This document shows, in pieces, positions 46,801 to 55,328 of a stretch of DNA of 64,000 bases. The stretch is from Endozoicomonas gorgoniicola (GTDB taxonomy: Bacteria > Pseudomonadota > Gammaproteobacteria > Pseudomonadales > Endozoicomonadaceae). The translations under genes and the position numbers were made by a program. The notes under the pieces are model-generated. The model saw only the letters and a list, made by a program, of their open reading frames with translations. It was not told the origin of the DNA and did no database searches. Position 1 is the stretch's first letter; each line of letters opens with the position of its first letter. The stretch spans positions 1,134,501 to 1,198,500 of the forward strand of contig NZ_JAPFCC010000001.1 in NCBI RefSeq assembly GCF_025562715.2, written 5' to 3'.

Positions 46801-49769
46801 AGAGTGAAGAACGTTATGAACTGGCGATGGATGCTGCTTCTGATGGCCTCTGGGACTGGGATATTACCCATGAGCGTATTTACCTGAGCCCAAGGTACCA
46901 GGCCATGCTGGGTTATCAGCCAGGAGAACTGGGCAATACACCAACCGCCTGGCGTCGTCAGATTCATGTCGATGACAAGCAGGCGACACTGGATTTTTTT
47001 AACAGTCAGTTCAGCCATTCCGATGAAAGCTTTCAGTGTGAATACCGCATACGCCGCAAGGACGGCAGTTACGCCACAGTGCGTAGCAAAGGCAAGGTGG
47101 TGTTCCGTGACAGTCGTGGCATGCCACTGCGGGCAGTGGGAACGCTGATTGACATTACAGAACAGCGGATTCGTGAGCGAGAATTATTCATGGCGCGCTT
47201 CTCGCTGGATAATGCCGGTGACCATATCCACTGGTTCCGCCGCGATGGTTCCCACAAGTATGTCAACGAATCTGTATGCAAGGTCCTCGGTTACCGTCAT
47301 GATGAAATGATGGACATGACCATTACGGATATCAATCCGGCGGTGACGGCCAGTTCATGGAGCCGGTTATGGGATCAGCTAACTCTGCGCAAGGCTCTGA
47401 CCTATGAAACGTTGCGCAAGACCCGGGACGGTCGTGTGTTTCCGGTGGAAATAACAGCCAACTATATGGAGTATGAAGGGGAAGGCTTCCTGTTTGCGAC
47501 CGGCCGGGATATCACGGATCGCAAGCAGGCGGAAGAAGCGTTGCATAAAGCCAAGGAAGCGGCGGATCAGGCCAACCAGGCCAAGAGTAATTTCCTGGCG
47601 AATATGAGCCATGAGATCCGGACGCCAATGAATGCCATCATCGGTCTCAGCCATCTGGTTCTGAAAACCGAAATGAGCAACAGGCAGAGCGATTACATCA
47701 ACAAAATACAATCGTCTGCCCATGCCCTGCTGGGCATCATTAACGATATTCTCGATTTTTCCCGCATTGAAGCGGGCAAGCTGAATATGGAGTGTATAGA
47801 CTTTGATCTCGGGGATGTTTTTGCAGACCTCTATAATGTCGCCATCGTCAAGGCGGATGAGAAAGGTATAGACCTGAGTTACGATATCGCACCGGATGTG
47901 CCAAGACTGCTGAAGGGGGACCCGTTACGGCTTGGACAGATTCTGCTGAACCTGACCCATAATGCCGTGAAATTTACCCAGGAAGGGAGTGTCCAGGTAC
48001 GCGTTAAACTGGAGTCTGGTGATGAAGAAAACGTCCGGCTTGGCTTTGAGATAGAAGACTCGGGTATTGGTATCAGCCCTGAGCATCAGTCCAGACTGTT
48101 TGAATCATTCTCCCAGGTTGATGGGTCGACTACCCGTAAATTTGGCGGCACCGGGCTGGGTCTGGCTATCTGTCGAAGTCTGGTGGGAATGATGAATGGC
48201 GAAATTTCTGTGACTTCCGAACTGGATGTGGGTAGCACATTCAGCTTCTCCATTGATCTGGGGCGTGGCGTTTCGCTCAAATCTTCCGCCTCTGCCCTGG
48301 TGGGTTCGAAAATTCTGGTTGTTGATGATAAAGACGATGCCCGAACGCTGTTGACCAGTCATCTTGAAGTGTTTGGCTGTCATGTGCTGGTGGCTGAAAA
48401 CGGTCAACAGGCACAGGCACTGCTGAAAGAACACAATCTTAAAGAAAACAAGCCGATTACTCTGGCGCTGCTGGACTGGCGTATGCCCGACATGGATGGT
48501 CTGGAGCTGGCAGAACATATCCGTAATATGAATCTGCCGGTTTGTCCTTCACTGATCATGGTGTCAGCTTACGGGCGGGAAGAAGTGATGGCCAGGGCGA
48601 CCGGGCGGGTGGATGCTTTTCTGATCAAACCGGTCAGCAGTTCTGTACTGATGGAAACCATGCTGCGGACACTGGACCGTCAACAGTTGTTGTCCCGCAG
48701 GGATTCCGGTCTGGAAGAAGCCGCTGACAAGGCATTCAGAGGTCATGTACTGCTGGTGGAAGACAATGACATCAACCAGCAGGTGGCCCGTGAGCTGCTG
48801 GAAGGTTACGGACTGCAGGTGTCTCTGGCTGATAACGGGCAGAAAGCGGTTAACGCCGTTGAGCAGCATCAATATGATCTGGTGTTTATGGATATTCAGA
48901 TGCCGGAAATGGATGGCTATCAGGCGACCCGAATTATACGTCGACTGCCCGGCAGGAGCGATCTGCCTATTGTTGCCATGACGGCTCACGCCATGACCGG
49001 GGATAGGGAGCGCTGTTTGCAGGTGGGTATGAATGACCATATTGCCAAGCCGCTCGACCCCAAAGAGCTGAGCAGTAAACTGGAGATGTGGCTGCAGTCG
49101 GCAGCCAGAACAGACAATGTTGTCATTGATGCGGAACCGGAGCGGGCTGAACCCACTGCAGAGGAAGAAAAAGCGGGACTGCCGGGTATTGATGAAGAAG
49201 AGGGGCTGGCTCGGGTGATGGGCAATCGCAAACTGTATGATCGTCTGCTAAGGAATTTTTATCAGGATCAGCATACCGACTGGCAGGAGCTGGAGAGTTG
49301 TCTGGAACTGCAGGACTGGAGAGGGGCTTGCTTCCTGACCCATGGACTGAAAGGGGCTGCGGGAAGTCTTGGGGCTAAGGATCTCCATAAGGCAGCGGGT
49401 GCTGTTGAGGCCGAGCTGCGCAGTTCTGAACAGCGACCTTCCGATGCGCTGCTGGAAACTCTGTGTGACCGGTTTACTGAGGTGATGAGCGGACTGAAAG
49501 TTTTCAGGGCAGAGGCTGAGCCGACGCCTTACAGCTATGGCGAAGGCATGGTGGAAACTGATCGGCTGTCGTTCCTGTTAAGCCACATGCAGACTCTGTT
49601 GCAGGAAGGTGATGCGGATGCTGCGGACTCTCTGCCCGAACTGGTACGTGGGCTGTCAGGCATGGTGAAGCATGAACAACTGGATGAACTGTGCAGGCGG
49701 GTTGAGAATTATGACTTTAATGAAGCCGGACAGGTGCTGGACGAATTGCAGGAAGAGCTGACCCTGTGA
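43872..49769 (+). CDS. Hybrid sensor histidine kinase with three SBP_bac_3 domains and full phosphorelay
   Basis: This 1965-residue BvgS/EvgS-like inner-membrane sensor kinase has an N-terminal membrane or signal segment, then three amino-acid-binding-protein-like (SBP_bac_3) domains at about 65-285, 290-525 and 534-760. A membrane helix follows (~770-787, LFIGLLLVVVTLILIIYW). Cytoplasmic domains are GAF-like (~815-965), PAS (~975-1090), PAS (~1107-1217), HisKA with His1247 (FLANMSHEIRTPMN), HATPase (~1350-1465; NLTHNAVKF, GGTGLGLAI), receiver 1 with Asp1535, receiver 2 with Asp1674, and Hpt with His1824 (THGLKGAAGSLG). All phosphorelay residues are intact. No cognate response regulator lies beside it; apbE follows 109 bp downstream. 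Confidence 0.93.
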   Translation: MSYAPHKKFFLLLTLMPLLLMRRLAVSFVRQEPSKGFALSTVLVLVLSLLPGQSIQCRENGPYFSPLKVAYLIDDIPWSFTNDAGEPDGIMLDVWRTWSEAVGIPLRFYPMNREQAIKRLKNSDVDIIASLGLENRVQDEQLELQEMLTTRPVFFVRNDLEQQALTEALQAYEVGVVDDGESENLVKSRYPQASIRLYPSLEEMIKSISNRELVVFFGNSDVLRYYLSARGISVDFTINTEARYPAQGLVAAVEPNRLALRSLIQRGLDEISQEGWETLSKKWFGVSAREESLVVALASNSAPLSFINALGRPAGMFVDIWRLWSRKTGVPVHFRMAERDESIDDLRTGRADFHGSLSPSSARSEWLRMSTPYYGLVSRLYFRNKPGQKDPGADLENCKIGVVSQSSNEEFLNTWFANATTVPADNVFQLIDLLFQGEIDVFLAEPEVVESALSAMGLVGEVSSSKYISMNEAVAAAVLAERGDELLALINRGLNNITADEFRSIEERWIPNSDNRYFNRPRTAVNLTEDEGRWLAQHHVLRTVLNTNNPPFSFKDDKGVLRGLAVDFIRLIEERLGITIEIEESRNFSEILGEAYRRELDLVPMMQRTDERARYLDLTPPIFTVPTVVLARSSDTSIRSVSDLKGKSVGYIPGYASYDYFRERMPDTDFQPVSTDASGLSRISTGALDAIILNLASASYQMERLKLTNIHIVGEAGFNFEYAVGSRNDWPVLGSILDKTINSFTSEERAALQSRWISVSTISWVPDKELFIGLLLVVVTLILIIYWNRRLTLEIAERERAEKELKVRADLDRLFSNISRQFMERSVDDSIDFFLKSVGESLGFESCVLVVGGHPKARIEYFWSRLASFDPKAFSDAGRYRVKDYLHLLDDGILYASDKTDNSGMPDECKAIWEAEKVKNIVYVPMVLFGDEVGGVCLFNRCSSALPQADEIELLRRGGELIAVARARQEADDALRQSEERYELAMDAASDGLWDWDITHERIYLSPRYQAMLGYQPGELGNTPTAWRRQIHVDDKQATLDFFNSQFSHSDESFQCEYRIRRKDGSYATVRSKGKVVFRDSRGMPLRAVGTLIDITEQRIRERELFMARFSLDNAGDHIHWFRRDGSHKYVNESVCKVLGYRHDEMMDMTITDINPAVTASSWSRLWDQLTLRKALTYETLRKTRDGRVFPVEITANYMEYEGEGFLFATGRDITDRKQAEEALHKAKEAADQANQAKSNFLANMSHEIRTPMNAIIGLSHLVLKTEMSNRQSDYINKIQSSAHALLGIINDILDFSRIEAGKLNMECIDFDLGDVFADLYNVAIVKADEKGIDLSYDIAPDVPRLLKGDPLRLGQILLNLTHNAVKFTQEGSVQVRVKLESGDEENVRLGFEIEDSGIGISPEHQSRLFESFSQVDGSTTRKFGGTGLGLAICRSLVGMMNGEISVTSELDVGSTFSFSIDLGRGVSLKSSASALVGSKILVVDDKDDARTLLTSHLEVFGCHVLVAENGQQAQALLKEHNLKENKPITLALLDWRMPDMDGLELAEHIRNMNLPVCPSLIMVSAYGREEVMARATGRVDAFLIKPVSSSVLMETMLRTLDRQQLLSRRDSGLEEAADKAFRGHVLLVEDNDINQQVARELLEGYGLQVSLADNGQKAVNAVEQHQYDLVFMDIQMPEMDGYQATRIIRRLPGRSDLPIVAMTAHAMTGDRERCLQVGMNDHIAKPLDPKELSSKLEMWLQSAARTDNVVIDAEPERAEPTAEEEKAGLPGIDEEEGLARVMGNRKLYDRLLRNFYQDQHTDWQELESCLELQDWRGACFLTHGLKGAAGSLGAKDLHKAAGAVEAELRSSEQRPSDALLETLCDRFTEVMSGLKVFRAEAEPTPYSYGEGMVETDRLSFLLSHMQTLLQEGDADAADSLPELVRGLSGMVKHEQLDELCRRVENYDFNEAGQVLDELQEELTL

Positions 49770-49878
49770 GCGGAAAAAAGGGTGACGGGAGCGCTGTTAA
49801 CTGTACGGATGACGGTTCTTGTATCTCGATGTTACACTGCGCCCCCCTGATAAAGCGAGATGTAAACGCAGAGGTGAG

Positions 49879-50997
49879 ATGTTGTTAACCCGATCTTATA
49901 AACGATCGCTGCTACTGGGCGTTGTCCTGCTGATAGCGGCATTTTATGTCATGGGTACTCGCCCAAGACTCAAGCACTTTCAGGGGTATACCATGGGAAC
50001 CACTTACAGTATTTCCTATGCTGCGACTCTGTTTTCTGATCCGGTTAAAGCTGTTCAGGCCGATGTTGACCGGGAGCTGGAGGCTATTAACGATAAAATG
50101 TCGACCTACCGTCCTGACTCTGAACTGATGCAGTTCAACCGCGCACCGATTGGCAAACCGTTCAAAGCATCGGACGAACTGGTTGATCTGGTTCAGCGCA
50201 GTTTGTATTTTTCCAGAATTTCAGACGGTGCTTATGATGTGACGGTGGGACCACTGGTTAACCTCTGGGGCTTTGGTCCCACTGAAAAAGACAGCAAGCA
50301 ACCTGAGAAAAAGATGCCTGCTGATCAGGATGCCAATGTTGATCCGGTAGTCTGGATGCTGGCAAACTATCCGACAGAAGTTCCCGATGAGGAGACCATT
50401 AATGCCGCACTGGATCGTGTCGGGTATCAGTATCTGAAGGTCGATACTGACCGTGACACCATGACTCGCGAGAAAGACCTGTTTGTGGATCTCAGCTCCA
50501 TTGCCAAGGGTTATGGGGTCGATAAGGTGGGTCAGACTCTTAAGAACCGTGGTATCAATAACTATATGGTTGAAATCGGTGGCGAGGTGCTGGTTCGTGG
50601 TCATAAGCCGGGCGGTGAAGACTGGCGTCTGGGTATTCGGGGCCCGGCGATGACAGCGGGCGGCATGCCAAGACTTGTGGTAACGATTGGTAACCGGGCT
50701 CTGGCGACCTCAGGTGACTACCTGAATTATTTTGAGATTAATGGTCAGAAGTTCTCTCACATGATTAACCCTCATACCGGTCGCCCGGAGGTCAGTCGTC
50801 TGGCCGAGGTAGCGGTAATTGTCGATAGTGCGGCAACGGGCGATGCGCTGGCTACCATGTTTATGGTGCTGGGGGACAAGAAAGGTCTGGAGCTTGCCAA
50901 TCGGGAAGGGATTGCCGCTTACTTTACCTATCATTCAAAGGATGGCGGATTTGAATCAGTCAGCAGTGAAGCGTTTAAACCTTATCTGCATGACTGA
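49879..50997 (+). CDS. apbE: FAD:protein FMN transferase ApbE
   Basis: This 372-residue enzyme attaches FMN to threonine in target proteins, notably NqrB and NqrC of the Na+-pumping NADH:quinone reductase. An N-terminal hydrophobic segment (LLLGVVLLIAAFYVMG) anchors or exports it to the periplasmic side. Family motifs are GYTMGTTYSISY, DVTVGPLVNLWGFGP, DLSSIAKGYGVDKVGQTL, MVEIGGEVLVRG and SHMINPHTGRP. The ATG at 49879 has AGAGGTGAG immediately before it and is preferred over an upstream TTG. nqrM follows 65 bp downstream. Confidence 0.95.
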   Translation: MLLTRSYKRSLLLGVVLLIAAFYVMGTRPRLKHFQGYTMGTTYSISYAATLFSDPVKAVQADVDRELEAINDKMSTYRPDSELMQFNRAPIGKPFKASDELVDLVQRSLYFSRISDGAYDVTVGPLVNLWGFGPTEKDSKQPEKKMPADQDANVDPVVWMLANYPTEVPDEETINAALDRVGYQYLKVDTDRDTMTREKDLFVDLSSIAKGYGVDKVGQTLKNRGINNYMVEIGGEVLVRGHKPGGEDWRLGIRGPAMTAGGMPRLVVTIGNRALATSGDYLNYFEINGQKFSHMINPHTGRPEVSRLAEVAVIVDSAATGDALATMFMVLGDKKGLELANREGIAAYFTYHSKDGGFESVSSEAFKPYLHD

Positions 50998-51062
50998 CGT
51001 AAAACATAAATTATGATGAAGGCAGGCGGCTGTTTTCTGTTTCAAGTTAGGAGGTACTGGCT

Positions 51063-51305
51063 ATGACTACAATGCTGGTCACATTCTGTGTTTTTCTGGC
51101 GCTGATAGCCATGATGGCTGTCGGTGTTATTTTTTCCAACAAACCCATCAAGGGCTCCTGTGGTGGCCTCAGTACTCTGGGGCTGAAAGATGGTTGTGTC
51201 ATCTGTGGTGGTGGCGACAAGCAGGAGAAAGCGTTCCGGGATGCCTTTGATGAGGTAGATATGGATGAGCTGTTCTACGACGCTACGGCGCATAAAAAAG
51301 CCTGA
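51063..51305 (+). CDS. nqrM: Na+-NQR maturation protein NqrM
   Basis: This is an 80-residue membrane protein with one N-terminal helix (LVTFCVFLALIAMMAVGVIF) and conserved cysteines Cys33, Cys45 and Cys48 (GSCGGL … DGCVICGG). It is required for assembly of the Na+-translocating NADH:quinone oxidoreductase, apparently by delivering iron to the NqrD/E site (established for Vibrio NqrM). The strong AGGAGG ribosome-binding site supports the start. Directly downstream of apbE, it forms a flavin-insertion/maturation pair; the nqrABCDEF genes themselves are not in the window. Confidence 0.94.
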   Translation: MTTMLVTFCVFLALIAMMAVGVIFSNKPIKGSCGGLSTLGLKDGCVICGGGDKQEKAFRDAFDEVDMDELFYDATAHKKA

Positions 51306-51428
51306 CGGATGAGCGGGTAGTGGACTCACTGCCCGCCCAATAACAGGGTTTGCATAATAAAAAAAGCGTATTATCCGATGTGTGAATTTAAAATAACGAT
51401 AAAATGGCAATCTCAAGGGGTATAAAGG

Positions 51429-52823
51429 ATGGGAGTGAGCAACTACGACCTGGTGATCCTGGGGTCGGGTCCCGCCGGAGAGGGTGCCGCTATGAATGCG
51501 GTGAAGTTGGGAAAAAAGGTTGCAGTTGTTGAGCAGAGTCCGTTTGTTGGTGGCAGTTGTACCCATCTTGGGACTATTCCATCCAAAGCTTTGCGTCACG
51601 CAGTTAAGCAGATTATGGACTTTAACACCAATCCACTGTTTCGTGAGATCGGTGATCCCCGCTGGTTCAGTTTTCCCAAGGTGCTGAAAAGTGCTGAAAA
51701 AGTCATACAAAAACAGGTGCAGTCCCGCACTATGTACTACTCCCGCAATCGTATTGACCTGTACTTTGGCCGGGGAACTTTTGTGGATGAACACACTATT
51801 GAAGTGATTGAAAAGGGGGGCAATATCGAAAGGCTGCATGCGACCAATATCATTATTGCCACCGGTTCCCGCCCTTATCGCCCTGCCGATGTTGACTTCA
51901 GCCATTCACGAATCTTTGACAGTGACACGATTCTGGAGCTGACAAACACACCTCGTCGTATGATTATTTACGGTGCCGGAGTGATTGGTTCGGAATACGC
52001 GTCTATTTTTTCAGGACTTGGGGTGCTGGTTGATCTGGTGGATACCCGTGACCGGCTGTTATCTTTCCTCGATACGGAAATCTCCGATGCTCTGGGTTAT
52101 CAGCTACGCAAGATGAACGTAATTATTCGCCATAATGAGGAATACCTGAAGGTTGAGCCCCTTGATGATGGCGTGGTGATGCACCTGAAAAGTGGCAAAA
52201 AGCTTAAGGCTGACCTGCTGCTCTGGGCCAATGGCAGAACCGGCAATACCCAGAACATGGGGCTGGAACTGATAGGTCTGAAGTCAGATAGCCGGGGGCA
52301 GCTGGAGGTTGACCAGCACTACCAGACTAACATTTCCCATATCTCTGCCGCTGGTGATGTGATTGGCTGGCCCAGTCTGGCCAGTGCCGCTTATGACCAG
52401 GGACGTTCTGCCGCCGGTAATGCTGGCAGTTCGCAAAAATGGCGTTATGTGAATGAAGTCCCCACTGGCATTTATACGATTCCGGAAATCAGTTCGCTGG
52501 GAGCAACGGAGGAAGAACTGACCGCTGCTGCTATCCCCTATGAAGTGGGCAAAGCGCTGTTCTCCCGTCTTGCCCGGGCACAGATTACCGGAGAAAAAGT
52601 GGGTATGCTGAAAATACTCTTTCATCGTGACACGGAAGAGGTGTTAGGTATCCACTGTTTTGGTGATCAGGCTTCAGAGATTGTTCATATCGGTCAGGCC
52701 GTGATGGCACAGACAGGTAAAGCCAATTCCATTCGTTACTTTTTGAATACGACCTTTAACTATCCGACCATGGCTGAGGCTTATCGAGTCGCTGCGCTGG
52801 ATGGTATTAACCGGCTGTTCTGA
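51429..52823 (+). CDS. sthA: Soluble pyridine nucleotide transhydrogenase
   Basis: This 464-residue cytosolic FAD enzyme transfers hydride between NADPH and NAD+, balancing the two pools. It closely resembles E. coli SthA (466 residues). The FAD-binding site is LVILGSGPAGEGAAM (~9-23). GGSCTHLGTIPSKALRH keeps only one Cys of the disulfide pair found in related reductases, as SthA proteins do. The NAD(P)-binding loop is IIYGAGVIGSEYASIF, and the C-terminus NTTFNYPTMAEAYRVAAL matches the family. An AAGGGG ribosome-binding site lies 8 bases before the ATG. It is convergent with the LysR gene. Confidence 0.96.
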   Translation: MGVSNYDLVILGSGPAGEGAAMNAVKLGKKVAVVEQSPFVGGSCTHLGTIPSKALRHAVKQIMDFNTNPLFREIGDPRWFSFPKVLKSAEKVIQKQVQSRTMYYSRNRIDLYFGRGTFVDEHTIEVIEKGGNIERLHATNIIIATGSRPYRPADVDFSHSRIFDSDTILELTNTPRRMIIYGAGVIGSEYASIFSGLGVLVDLVDTRDRLLSFLDTEISDALGYQLRKMNVIIRHNEEYLKVEPLDDGVVMHLKSGKKLKADLLLWANGRTGNTQNMGLELIGLKSDSRGQLEVDQHYQTNISHISAAGDVIGWPSLASAAYDQGRSAAGNAGSSQKWRYVNEVPTGIYTIPEISSLGATEEELTAAAIPYEVGKALFSRLARAQITGEKVGMLKILFHRDTEEVLGIHCFGDQASEIVHIGQAVMAQTGKANSIRYFLNTTFNYPTMAEAYRVAALDGINRLF

Positions 52824-52831
52824 TACAAATA

Positions 52832-52861
52832 CGGGTGTCATGTCTAAATGACTGATACCCG
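52832..52861. terminator. Hairpin between convergent sthA and LysR genes
   Basis: CGGGT-GTCAT pairs with ATGAC…ACCCG around a small loop, in the 40-bp gap between the two stop codons. It is a probable bidirectional terminator, though without a marked T tract. Confidence 0.55.
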
Positions 52862-52863
52862 AT

Positions 52864-53772
52864 TCACGACTTAACAGCGTACCCTCTAAATAGCTGCACC
52901 AACCGTCTTGCTACAGGCCCTCGATTTGTTTCTATCAGCCAGGTCTCATTAACTGACCATTCCAACTCATAATCATAATTACCCTCAAATTGCACTAAAT
53001 CACCACTGTCTAATGCATCCAGGCAATCCACTAACGGTAAGTTAGTCCATCCGGCACCATTAATGGCAAGGGATTTTGCCATTTGAAAGCTATCAACGTG
53101 GAGTAAGTGATTGCCATAGTTTTGAGCTTCCACCCCAAGCCTGTTAATAGGAGCAAGCACTATCTGCTTCATAGTTCGAATCAAGCTGGGTTCGAGTGGG
53201 TGAGTCAGGTTCAATCCAAAGCTTTTAGCGTAGTCAGGTGACATCACACGGATAAATCGAAAATCAAATAATTTCCTTGTGGTTATTTCAGGGTGACAAT
53301 AGAAATTGGATAAGGCCAGTCCCATATCAGCTTGCTTACTCAGCACCATTTCAATGACCTGCTCTGTATTACCCGTAAGCACTTCTATTTCAGTCGCTGG
53401 GAATTCTTTCGAAATTTCAGCAATCGTAAGCTCCGGTGCAAAAGCACTTAAAGAACTATCAATTGCTACTTTCAAATACGATTCACTCTCTTCAAAACAG
53501 AGCTGAACCCGCCGCCTGAAATGCTCAACCTCACTAAGCACTGACTTAGCGGGATGATATAGGCTTGTAGCGTCTTCTGTCGGAACAAGATGACCACCAT
53601 TACGTTCAAATAGCGTCACTCCGAGGTCGATCTCTAAGTTACCAACGCGACGGCTGTAAGTCGTAGCATGTTTGCCATATTGCTGCGCAACTACAGCAAA
53701 ACTGCCTGACTCGTAAGTTGTAACGAATGCCTTTAACTCGATTAACTTCAACTCTTTAAGAGCATTAAACAT
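52864..53772 (-). CDS. LysR-family transcriptional regulator
   Basis: This ~302-residue regulator has the N-terminal LysR winged helix (KLIELKAFVTTYESGSFAVVAQQYGKHATTYSRRVGNLEIDLGVTLFER, ~7-55) and a C-terminal effector-binding domain of periplasmic-binding-protein fold. The start at 53772 is chosen because GGAGAAGTAGG precedes it and LysR proteins begin close to the helix-turn-helix; in-frame ATGs exist at 53805 and 53832. It is divergent from the C45 hydrolase gene (starts ~170 bp apart), the usual layout for a LysR regulator and its target. The ligand is unknown. Confidence 0.9.
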   Translation of the reverse strand: MFNALKELKLIELKAFVTTYESGSFAVVAQQYGKHATTYSRRVGNLEIDLGVTLFERNGGHLVPTEDATSLYHPAKSVLSEVEHFRRRVQLCFEESESYLKVAIDSSLSAFAPELTIAEISKEFPATEIEVLTGNTEQVIEMVLSKQADMGLALSNFYCHPEITTRKLFDFRFIRVMSPDYAKSFGLNLTHPLEPSLIRTMKQIVLAPINRLGVEAQNYGNHLLHVDSFQMAKSLAINGAGWTNLPLVDCLDALDSGDLVQFEGNYDYELEWSVNETWLIETNRGPVARRLVQLFRGYAVKS

Positions 53773-53943
53773 CCTACTTCTCCAAACTGAATTTTTGTCG
53801 TGCATTTTATGCACGGCAGCCGAGTTTGTCACACTAAAGGTCTGATGTATTTTAATGCCACCTAATTAAAGCTAAGTCTTATTATTCTCATTACTAAGGA
53901 ATCTGAACCTGGGTTTCAGTTCAATAGTTACAAGGAAAACAAC

Positions 53944-55125
53944 GTGCAAAAGACACTCATCGCTTTGGCTCTGGCTGTATCCGCTTTCGGCGCACAGGCA
54001 AAACTCATTCAGCACACGGATCAAATCGCAGAAATTAAGTTTACTGGTTCAAACTACGAATTAGGTAAACACGTTGGAGAAGTCGCAGGAGATCAGGTTC
54101 TTACGGCAATGGGCCGTTTTGATAAGTTAATGGGTATCATGCTTGAAGGCCTTAGCCTGGACAAAATTACTCAAACATTTGAAGAGAATGGTGTGCATGC
54201 AAAGCTGATGGAAACATCCCCTCATGCTGGTCAGTACATTAAAGGTCTGGCAGAAAGCCTGAATATGTCTCCAAACCGTCTGCTCGCGGTAGGCATGGCT
54301 GATGAAGCGGTTTTGGAGTCACAGCGTAATGGCGGCATGGGTTTCCTTGAGTCTGATGCGCCGCATGATCCAAGTGCTCCGTCTAAATGTACGATCTTTG
54401 CATACGCTGATGGCAGCGGCACAGCCTGGGGTCACTACAACTACGATTATATGGCGATCAATTACGAGCAGCTAATCGTAATGAATCATACTGACGTTGA
54501 TGGCAAGACTAAGGTTGTTCAGACCTGGGCTGGCTTGCTGCCTTATGGTGGTGTGACTAAAGGTGGTCAGGCGATCATTGGCAACACGCTTGCTGATGAA
54601 GGTACTGCGCGTCAGCTGGATGGTGGTGAGATCATTGAGAAAGACTCAACTCCATCATTCCACCTGGCCTGGGAAATTTATGAGGGTGAGAAACCTCAAG
54701 ACCTTGCCAATATTTATGCGATGTACGACAAGTACACCGCGTATTACTCTTACACTGCCGTTGGTGGAGATTCTGAGCTTGTTAGCGTTGAGAACACTTA
54801 TGCTGATGGTTTACATATCACTGGTGGTAAAGCACTAACCCACGCTAACCATAGCACGACTAAGCACCACAAATTTGTTGATAAGGCGTTCGGTTCAAAA
54901 TCTCTGGTTCGTCAAAAAGCTGCTGATGAGTTCATGAAAAAAGCTTCGATCAATACCACCAAAGAAGAAGCTTTTGCATTTGCTAAGACTGAACCGTTAT
55001 GGAAAGGTCGCGGTGACATGATGGGTACAGTAACGACAACTCACTTCCGTGTGAATGGCAAAAAAGTTGATCTGTATATGCGTACTGATGATGACCACAA
55101 AGAAGTTCACATTTCAAACTACTAG
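53944..55125 (+). CDS. Secreted C45-family Ntn-hydrolase (acyltransferase/amidase-like)
   Basis: This is a 393-residue protein with a signal peptide (MQKTLIALALAVSAFGAQA) and the fold of the acyl-CoA:6-APA acyltransferase (C45) Ntn-hydrolase family. The predicted autocatalytic cut is before Cys149 (APSKCTIFAYADGSGTAWGHNYD-like region), making Cys the N-terminal nucleophile. Conserved pieces upstream are FTGSNYELGKHVGE and GLAESLNMSPNRLLAVGMADE. Relatives cleave or make amide bonds in beta-lactams, lipoaminoacids, ceramide-like and other amides; the substrate here is unknown, and localisation is periplasmic or extracellular. The GTG start follows AAGGAAAACAAC. The divergent LysR gene probably controls it. 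Confidence 0.82.
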   Translation: MQKTLIALALAVSAFGAQAKLIQHTDQIAEIKFTGSNYELGKHVGEVAGDQVLTAMGRFDKLMGIMLEGLSLDKITQTFEENGVHAKLMETSPHAGQYIKGLAESLNMSPNRLLAVGMADEAVLESQRNGGMGFLESDAPHDPSAPSKCTIFAYADGSGTAWGHYNYDYMAINYEQLIVMNHTDVDGKTKVVQTWAGLLPYGGVTKGGQAIIGNTLADEGTARQLDGGEIIEKDSTPSFHLAWEIYEGEKPQDLANIYAMYDKYTAYYSYTAVGGDSELVSVENTYADGLHITGGKALTHANHSTTKHHKFVDKAFGSKSLVRQKAADEFMKKASINTTKEEAFAFAKTEPLWKGRGDMMGTVTTTHFRVNGKKVDLYMRTDDDHKEVHISNY

Positions 55126-55204
55126 GAGCCAGTAGGACAGCTTTAAGTCCGACAGGCTCCTGATGCACCGATCCATTGCATTTTACTTGTAGGTTTGAAC
55201 GATC

Positions 55205-55241
55205 CCCAACACGGTAGCTCAATGTTATTCACCGTGTTGGG
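55205..55241 (+). terminator. Terminator after the C45 hydrolase gene
   Basis: An 11-bp perfect stem (CCCAACACGGT / ACCGTGTTGGG, 15-nt loop) is followed by ATTT. It lies between the convergent C45 and BCCT genes. A second, weaker hairpin (AGGAGCC…GGCTCCT, 55124-55161) overlaps the C45 stop codon. Confidence 0.7.
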
Positions 55242-55328
55242 ATTTACCCGGATGGTACAAGCACTTTGAAGCGGTCAACGATCATTGGCCACATAGACGA
55301 AATGGGCAAGAGCAACCCGAAAGTGGCT

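Noticed and set aside
43872..52823. Sensor kinase, apbE, nqrM and sthA as one new signalling-respiration system
   Set aside because: Each gene has its own ribosome-binding site and 65-124 bp gaps, and the individual functions are established; same-strand adjacency alone does not support a joint system.
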